Position numbers and translations under genes: made by a program. From the NCBI RefSeq assembly GCF_035704785.1, contig NZ_DASSWP010000083.1:1-20076 (forward strand): 20,076 nt of DNA, written 5' to 3'. The DNA comes from Gracilimonas sp035704785. GTDB taxonomy: Bacteria > Bacteroidota > Rhodothermia > Balneolales > Balneolaceae. The notes below the pieces were generated by a model. That model did not search any database, was not told the origin of the DNA, and worked only from the letters and a program-made list of their open reading frames with translations. This document shows, one piece after another, positions 15,556 to 20,076 of this stretch (position 1 is the stretch's first letter; every line of letters starts with the position of its first letter).

Positions 15556-16062
15556 ATGAAAAACAATATCAAAGTTTCCGTTTTAACAGTTTTATTAATT
15601 GGTCTGACTGTCGATGTTTCAGCACAACAGGTAAACAGAATGCAGGACAAAGCTAAAGGTGATCAGCAGGGTCAAATGATGAACCGCGCTGACAGGCAAG
15701 GTCAAAATCACCGGCATATGATGACTCAGTTAAACCTGACTAATGAACAAAAAGAAAAGATTGGAGAGATCCGGCTTAATGGACAAAAAGGAATGATCCC
15801 GCTCAGAAATAACATGCAGGAAAAAAATGCACAGTTGCGTACGCTCAAAATGTCTTATGACTATGATGAGGCCGCAGTAAATGCACTTATTGAAGAGATC
15901 GGAGAACTCAGAACCGCAATGATGACCATGAGAACAGCACGCCAACAGGAGGTGCGAGAAGTTTTAGATGAAGGACAGCGCATCAAATTTGATACTATGA
16001 TTCAGTTCCTTGGAGCAAAACAACAAGGCTCTCGAATGAATCACAAAAACAGAAAAGGGTAA
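15556..16062 (+). CDS. Soluble Spy/CpxP-like periplasmic protein
   Basis: This 168-residue secreted protein has a signal peptide cleaved after VSA (residue 23). The mature part is helical and contains the LTxxQ signature LTNEQ at 61-65 followed by KEKIGEIR, as in Spy, CpxP and ZraP. A Met/His-rich segment (NHRHMM, 51-56) and Met clusters (AMMTMR, 121-126) could bind soft metal ions such as copper. Relatives act as periplasmic chaperones or metal-stress proteins. The open frame reaches 10 codons further up, to 15526. I chose 15556 because GGAG lies seven bases before this ATG and the signal peptide begins there. A terminator-like hairpin separates it from the ECF sigma gene, so it is likely a separate transcript, perhaps a target of that sigma factor. 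Confidence 0.8.
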   Translation: MKNNIKVSVLTVLLIGLTVDVSAQQVNRMQDKAKGDQQGQMMNRADRQGQNHRHMMTQLNLTNEQKEKIGEIRLNGQKGMIPLRNNMQEKNAQLRTLKMSYDYDEAAVNALIEEIGELRTAMMTMRTARQQEVREVLDEGQRIKFDTMIQFLGAKQQGSRMNHKNRKG

Positions 16063-16082
16063 TCATTCTGATCATTTAACTG

Positions 16083-16110
16083 AGATGCAGGGATTTATCT
16101 CCCTGCATTT
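16083..16110 (+). terminator. Probable terminator after the Spy-like gene
   Basis: ATGCAGGGA (16085-16093) pairs with TCCCTGCAT (16100-16108) around a 6-base loop, and a G-T and an A-T pair extend the stem to 11. The following tract is only TTTCATT, so termination may be partial. It lies between the soluble Spy-like gene and the sigma factor gene. Confidence 0.6.
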
Positions 16111-16134
16111 CATTAATGTTATCCGGTTCTTATA

Positions 16135-16764
16135 ATGTCTGTAACAAAATTAAGCACAATTTTTAAAGTCACTGAAAGAATCGAAGAATCGGCTCTTATA
16201 GAACAGCTCATTCAGGGAAGTGAATCCGCTTTCCGGAATTTGGTTAACGATCATAAAGATCAGGTTTATAATACCTGTCTGGGATTTTTGCGAAACCCAC
16301 ACGATGCCGAAGATGTTTCACAGGAAGTTTTTATACAGGTTTATGACTCTATCGGTGATTTCCGCGAAGATGCAGCGCTTTCAACCTGGATCTATCGGAT
16401 CTCAGTTACCAAATCGCTGGAGTTGATACGATATCGAAAGCGAAAAAAGAGATCAGGTTTTTTTGAAGCGCTAAGTTCTCTTTTTAATGAACCGGATGAT
16501 GAACCTGACCACTCAGAATTTATGCACCCCGGCATTCAGCTGGAAAACAAAGAACGTGCAAGAATTTTATTTGAAAAAATTGACAAGCTTACGGAAAAGC
16601 AGCGTGTAGCCTTCACTTTACAAAAAGTTGATGGATTGAGTTATCAGGAAGTGGCAGAAGTAATGGAACTGAGTGTTCCTGCAATAGAATCACTTATCCA
16701 TCGCGCTAAGGAGAACCTAAAAAAGCAACTTTACTCTTATTATCAACAAAACGAACTGGATTAG
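16135..16764 (+). CDS. ECF-type RNA polymerase sigma factor
   Basis: This 209-residue protein has the two-domain layout of extracytoplasmic-function sigma factors. Region 2 (about 34-103) includes FRNLVNDHKDQVYNTCLGFL, the core-binding DAEDVSQEVFIQVY (57-70) and STWIYRISVTKSLELIRYRK. A basic and then acidic linker (RKRKKR, EPDDEPDHSE) leads to region 4 (about 150-200), with the helix-turn-helix DGLSYQEVAEVMELSVPAIESLIHRAKENL. Such factors direct polymerase to a small stress regulon and are held inactive by a partner encoded next door. Here the next gene starts two bases after the stop and encodes a small membrane protein, followed by a Spy-like sensor. The module is therefore likely to report a periplasmic signal. 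Confidence 0.93.
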   Translation: MSVTKLSTIFKVTERIEESALIEQLIQGSESAFRNLVNDHKDQVYNTCLGFLRNPHDAEDVSQEVFIQVYDSIGDFREDAALSTWIYRISVTKSLELIRYRKRKKRSGFFEALSSLFNEPDDEPDHSEFMHPGIQLENKERARILFEKIDKLTEKQRVAFTLQKVDGLSYQEVAEVMELSVPAIESLIHRAKENLKKQLYSYYQQNELD

Positions 16765-16766
16765 CC

Positions 16767-17105
16767 ATGAATAGAAAAAAGAACATAGATCGGGAAGTGG
16801 ATAAAACCATGAACGCACTGGAAGGATTGGAGCCTGCAAAAACCGACTCATTCTTTTACAGCCGCCTGACCGCAAAACTCGAGAACAGGAATCAGCCTGA
16901 ACAAGCCGAGTCTTTCAGCTTTGGCTTTGCCTTTTCAGTGGCAGCTGTCATTCTATTTCTATCGCTAAATGTGGTTTCACTTACATTTTATGGAAATCAG
17001 TTTGCTGAAGAAGAAGTACCCGAAAAGGGATTTATTGATGAAATAGCTTATGAATATCAGGTTTTTGACCTGAGTTATTATGAAACCTTTGATGAAGAAG
17101 AATAA
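16767..17105 (+). CDS. Small single-pass membrane protein, probable anti-sigma factor
   Basis: This 112-residue protein has an N-terminal cytoplasmic part of about 50 residues, one membrane helix (about 52-74) and a short, very acidic periplasmic tail (FAEEEVPEKGF..., ending FDEEE). No zinc anti-sigma motif (HxxxCxxC) is present, and I do not recognise the family from its sequence. The anti-sigma role is inferred from context: it starts two bases after the ECF sigma gene, has the N-in topology, and is directly followed by a sensor gene, as CnrY or RseA-like proteins are. The cytoplasmic part (DREVDKTMNALEGLEPAKTD, then a FYSRLTAKLE helix) would be the sigma-binding region. It is about the size of CnrY. 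Confidence 0.6.
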   Translation: MNRKKNIDREVDKTMNALEGLEPAKTDSFFYSRLTAKLENRNQPEQAESFSFGFAFSVAAVILFLSLNVVSLTFYGNQFAEEEVPEKGFIDEIAYEYQVFDLSYYETFDEEE

Positions 17106-17106
17106 T

Positions 17107-17619
17107 ATGGAAGTACAAAAAAAATACCGTTGGGCGCTTACGGGATTGATCATCATGATCCTGATCAATGCTGCCACTTTGATAAGTATCTGGCTATATC
17201 ATCCTGATGGTAAAGACTGGAGAAGCCATCGAAATTCCCGACACGAACGTGGCTCCATTCAGGAATACATGAAAAATCAGCTCGGATTAACAGATGAACA
17301 GGCTGAGGAGATCACCGGCCTCCGCAGGGGACATTATCGCGAAATACGTTCTTTCAGAGATAGCCTGGATCAAAACCGAAGAACTTATTTTGAATTTGTA
17401 ATGAGTCCGGAAGCTGATGACCAGGCAAAAAGGGATTCCCTTCTGGCTCTGCTAACCGAACAATATGAAAATATCGAAGGATTGCTTTACAGCCACATGA
17501 CCGAGGTCAAAGATATTTTAAATGATGACCAGCTTGATAAGTTCGAAGAATTGATGCTCAATAACTTCTTCAAAGACCGAAAAGAATCCGATAGAAATTC
17601 TCGCAAAGGACAGCGGTAA
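17107..17619 (+). CDS. Membrane-anchored Spy/CnrX-like periplasmic sensor
   Basis: This protein of about 170 residues has one N-terminal membrane anchor (residues 9-31) and a helical periplasmic domain of the Spy/CpxP/CnrX type. LTDEQ sits at 61-65 and is followed by a helix, and KDILNDDQLDKFEELM near 135-150 is the matching C-terminal helix. Several His residues (32, 41, 46, 76, 130) and Met131 are placed where CnrX-like sensors bind metal, though I cannot align them exactly. It probably senses metal or misfolded protein and controls the anti-sigma partner. Two in-frame ATGs further up (17080, 17092) overlap the previous gene. I prefer 17107, one base after that gene's stop codon and behind an AGAAGAA stretch, but the choice is not firm. 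Confidence 0.7.
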   Translation: MEVQKKYRWALTGLIIMILINAATLISIWLYHPDGKDWRSHRNSRHERGSIQEYMKNQLGLTDEQAEEITGLRRGHYREIRSFRDSLDQNRRTYFEFVMSPEADDQAKRDSLLALLTEQYENIEGLLYSHMTEVKDILNDDQLDKFEELMLNNFFKDRKESDRNSRKGQR

Positions 17620-17732
17620 TAGATCACATAGGATAGATAAGGTTTCAGCTGATATTAAGCCGGTAGGTTTTCGGTATCATGTTGTATTTGTCCGTTCGAT
17701 GTTAGGGCGATAATTGCGTATCTTTAACGCCT

Positions 17733-18845
17733 ATGGATACTACTGAAACCACCCAAAAAACCGATCTCAAAGCACTTACCAAAGACGAATTAACTCAATT
17801 TTGTTCAGAATTGGGGTTGCAGAGTTTTCGTGCCGACCAGATCTTCCAGTGGATGTACCAAAAGGGAGTGTCAGACTTTGAGGACATGACCAATCTTTCC
17901 AAAGATCTGCGTGAAAGGTTGCGCGAGATAGCTTCGGTAAACCGGATCAAACCGGTACAGCAACAAGAGAGTAAAGACGGCACTATAAAATTTTTGTTTC
18001 AATTGAATGATCCGGAAGAAGAGTATAAGGTAGAAGCCGTCCTCATTCCTGATTTCTTTGCTGACGGAGCCGCCCGGCGATTGACCGTTTGTGTTTCTTC
18101 ACAGGTTGGCTGCGTGTTCGGATGTGCCTTTTGCGCCACCGGTAAAATGGGTTTGTTCCGGAATCTGACTCACGGTGAAATTGTGGATCAGGTACAATAC
18201 ATCAATGATATTGCTGAAGAAAAATACGGCAAGAAGATCACCAACATTGTGTACATGGGGATGGGTGAACCACTTCACAATTATAAGGCGATCGTAAATT
18301 CAGCCCACATCGTTTCAGACCCGCTAAGCATTGAACTTTCCCCGAAACGAATTACGGTTTCTACCGTTGGCCTCACCAAACAGATCAAAAAGCTGGCGGA
18401 TGATCAGGAAGAATTTAACCTGGCTATTTCCCTTCACGCCCCTACCGACGAGAAGCGTGACAAGATCATGCCTATCAATAGTTCAATGAACCTGGAGAGC
18501 CTTGAAGATGCGGTTAGACATTATCACCGGGTCACTGAAAAATCCCTTACCTACGAATATCTGCTTTTTGATAATTTCAATGATAGTCCACAGGATGCTC
18601 GTGATTTGGCTAAAATTGTGAAGTGGGCTCCGAGTAAGGTGAATATCATTATGTACAATAACGTAGCCGGTGTGGAGCTGAAGCGTGCCCGGGAAGAACG
18701 TTTAGATAACTTCATGCGGGAACTGATAAAGAATGATGTCCGTGCTACTGTCCGCCGAAGCAGAGGTGATGATATTGACGCGGGATGTGGCCAATTAGCT
18801 ATTCGGGAAGGAGCTCCCAAAGGCAAAACAATGGCGAAAAATTAA
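17733..18845 (+). CDS. rlmN: 23S rRNA (adenine-2503-C2)-methyltransferase, radical SAM
   Basis: This 370-residue radical-SAM enzyme methylates C2 of A2503 in 23S rRNA and, in characterised members, A37 of some tRNAs. The iron-sulfur cluster motif is Cys127-xxx-Cys131-xx-Cys134 (GCVFGCAFCATG). The methyl-carrying cysteine is Cys352 in IDAGCGQLA. N-terminal RlmN blocks (SFRADQIFQWMYQKGVSDFE) and the core NIVYMGMGEPLHNY, RITVSTVGLT and LAISLHAPTDEKRDKIMP are all present. Length is normal. The plain QLAIREG ending and the RNA-binding N-terminus favour RlmN over Cfr. The gene is alone on the plus strand, and its transcript runs into the inverted-repeat element before lepB. Confidence 0.96.
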   Translation: MDTTETTQKTDLKALTKDELTQFCSELGLQSFRADQIFQWMYQKGVSDFEDMTNLSKDLRERLREIASVNRIKPVQQQESKDGTIKFLFQLNDPEEEYKVEAVLIPDFFADGAARRLTVCVSSQVGCVFGCAFCATGKMGLFRNLTHGEIVDQVQYINDIAEEKYGKKITNIVYMGMGEPLHNYKAIVNSAHIVSDPLSIELSPKRITVSTVGLTKQIKKLADDQEEFNLAISLHAPTDEKRDKIMPINSSMNLESLEDAVRHYHRVTEKSLTYEYLLFDNFNDSPQDARDLAKIVKWAPSKVNIIMYNNVAGVELKRAREERLDNFMRELIKNDVRATVRRSRGDDIDAGCGQLAIREGAPKGKTMAKN

Positions 18846-18857
18846 GGTAGTCAGGAT

Positions 18858-19046
18858 TCAGAACTCAGAATTCAGTTTTACTGTGTTCTAAATTCAACTT
18901 CTGTCTTAACCTCGCACAATTACTAGTTCAAGCGTCTCGCTTGGACTATGCATTTCATACAACAACACATAAAACAATCATCACCCACATATGTTACAAG
19001 CGAGACGCTTGCAACAGGATGAGGATTACTGAATTCTGAGTTCTGA
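18858..19046. repeat. 189-bp element with 19-bp perfect terminal inverted repeats
   Basis: TCAGAACTCAGAATTCAGT (18858-18876) is the exact reverse complement of 19028-19046. Inside it, CAAGCGTCTCGCTTG (18929-18943) is the exact reverse complement of CAAGCGAGACGCTTG (18997-19011). Each of these 15-mers also folds on itself (CAAGCG...CGCTTG with a 3-base loop). The element fills the gap between convergent rlmN and lepB and encodes nothing. No target-site duplication is evident. It could be a MITE, a REP doublet, or serve as a two-way transcription stop. Confidence 0.85.
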
Positions 19047-19051
19047 TCACA

Positions 19052-20076
19052 TTACTTAATCACTGTAAAGACACGATCGAAACGGGGCACAAAATTATCC
19101 GTTGAGAACCATACTATAGAAGCTTTTCCAATTATGTGATCTTCAGGAACAAATCCCCAAAAACGGGAATCCTGACTATTGTCACGGTTGTCTCCCATTC
19201 CAAAATAATAGTCCTGTTTTATGGTGTAAGAATTGGTCTCTTCACCATTGATAAAGATCGCATCACCCTCTCTTCTCAGGTCATTCCGTTCATACCTTTC
19301 AATAATGTCTTTATAAACGTACCAGTTATCATTTGTGATCTCGATCTCTTGTCCCTCAAAAGGCACTACGATCTCCCGCATTTGATCTGAGTTGTTGAAA
19401 GCTCTGGAAAAATCACCCTGACTTTGAACATAATTGCGGTCAACGCTGCCCTCTGGCTTCACATTTAGATACATGGTATCCACTTCAGCCCAACTGTTGA
19501 CCGTTTCTGCCACATCATCAGTCATATTTAGGATATAGGTATCCTGATTGTTGTAAGCAATTAACTCCCCTCCAACAGATTCCATCTTTGCACTGCTTAA
19601 ACGTACGTGATCAGCCATTCGAACTATGTAGTGATGCTGAACCCCTTCATGTTCAACTTCCTCCTCTCCATTTATATAAAGCACTTTATCCTGAATAGAA
19701 ATTGTATCTCCTGGAACAGCAACTGCACGCTTTATATAATTGGTTTTTTGAGAAATAGGTTTCACTTCCCAGGGCACATTAAATACAAATATATCATTAC
19801 GTTCTACATCTCTGAAGCCGGGTAAGCGAGTCCATGGCAGCTGAACACCGGGCAGACACCAACCTTGTAAAAAGGGAACACATATAGCCATGGGGGTTCT
19901 TGGGCCATAGGTTATATTTGAAACAATAAGAAGGTCTCCCGTCATCAGAGTTTTTTCCATTGATGGTGTTGGTATCTTGTATGAACCAAACAGGAATGCC
20001 CGAAGGATAGCAGCGGCTATAAATGCAAAAACGATAGCATCTACCCACTCACGAAGCCAGGACTTTGCCTTTTTAT
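19052..20076 (-). CDS. lepB: Signal peptidase I (5' end beyond window)
   Basis: This inner-membrane serine protease removes signal peptides from exported proteins. The frame stays open to the right edge, so the start is missing; 340 residues are visible. They begin KKAKSWLREW with a membrane helix (AIVFAFIAAAILRAFLFG), and the catalytic serine is in the box IPTPSMEKTL (codon 19961-19963). The general-base lysine is in TNYIKRAVAVPGDT, and the last box is GDNRDNSQDSRFWGFVP. The first in-window ATG (19960) lies just after the catalytic serine and cannot be the true start. A long segment between boxes C and D (about 50 residues) and another before the last box make it longer than E. coli LepB (324), as is common in Bacteroidota-type enzymes. 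It converges on rlmN. Confidence 0.95.
   Translation of the reverse strand, partial: KKAKSWLREWVDAIVFAFIAAAILRAFLFGSYKIPTPSMEKTLMTGDLLIVSNITYGPRTPMAICVPFLQGWCLPGVQLPWTRLPGFRDVERNDIFVFNVPWEVKPISQKTNYIKRAVAVPGDTISIQDKVLYINGEEEVEHEGVQHHYIVRMADHVRLSSAKMESVGGELIAYNNQDTYILNMTDDVAETVNSWAEVDTMYLNVKPEGSVDRNYVQSQGDFSRAFNNSDQMREIVVPFEGQEIEITNDNWYVYKDIIERYERNDLRREGDAIFINGEETNSYTIKQDYYFGMGDNRDNSQDSRFWGFVPEDHIIGKASIVWFSTDNFVPRFDRVFTVIK

Noticed and set aside
19052..19960. Complete signal peptidase starting at ATG 19960
   Set aside because: This form would lack the catalytic serine and the membrane anchor, both of which are encoded in frame to the right up to the window edge.

Overview
The window looks like chromosomal DNA from a Gram-negative member of the Bacteroidota/Balneolota/Rhodothermota group. 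The grounds are three outer-membrane barrel proteins ending in phenylalanine, a 6-bladed beta-propeller lipoprotein, an Lgt with the FIRFGNF-type motif, many genes without a clear Shine-Dalgarno sequence, and moderate AT richness. Balneolota-like is my best guess. It rests on family resemblance from memory, not on a search. No rRNA, tRNA, CRISPR array, transposase or phage gene was seen.

Layout, left to right. (1) 1-221 is intergenic DNA made of hairpin-forming repeat pieces. (2) 222-1421 (-) encodes a beta-propeller lipoprotein. (3) 1591-4123 (-) holds two paralogous double-domain universal stress proteins. They are separated by about 590 bp of non-coding DNA that is a mosaic of at least three repeat families, two of them present twice. 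(4) 4340-6122 (-) is a pcm / DUF368 (PopT-type undecaprenyl-phosphate translocase) pair with overlapping ends. (5) lgt (+) at 6295-7134 converges on an OprB-type porin gene (-), and their stop codons overlap. A second, OprO/P-type porin (-) lies upstream of the OprB gene. (6) Divergent from the porins is a P1B-4-like metal-exporting ATPase (+), followed by an uncharacterised outer-membrane protein with a CxxC motif (+). The latter ends exactly where the convergent MscS channel gene (-) ends. (7) An exported peroxiredoxin-like protein and a YgjP/DUF45 metalloprotease form a (+) pair. (8) 15556-17619 (+) is the most system-like region. It encodes a soluble Spy/CpxP-like periplasmic protein, an ECF sigma factor, a small one-helix membrane protein (probable anti-sigma factor) and a membrane-anchored Spy/CnrX-like sensor. 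(9) rlmN (+) converges on lepB (-), which runs off the right edge. The gap between them is filled by a 189-bp element with perfect 19-bp inverted ends and an inner pair of inverted 15-mers.

The common theme is the cell envelope and its stress: lipoprotein maturation (Lgt), signal peptide removal (LepB), lipid-carrier recycling (DUF368), porins, a mechanosensitive channel, metal export, periplasmic redox and periplasmic stress sensing. The sigma / anti-sigma / Spy cassette is the best candidate for a regulatory system worth following up. It resembles the CnrYXH metal-response logic but has a second, soluble Spy-like gene in front. Three listed starts sit downstream of the longest open frame because the shorter form begins at a clean signal peptide (11849, 14106, 15556). 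Three others were moved because of a better ribosome-binding site or initiator codon (2553, 14753, 17107). LepB is extended to the window edge because its catalytic serine lies upstream of the first in-window ATG.
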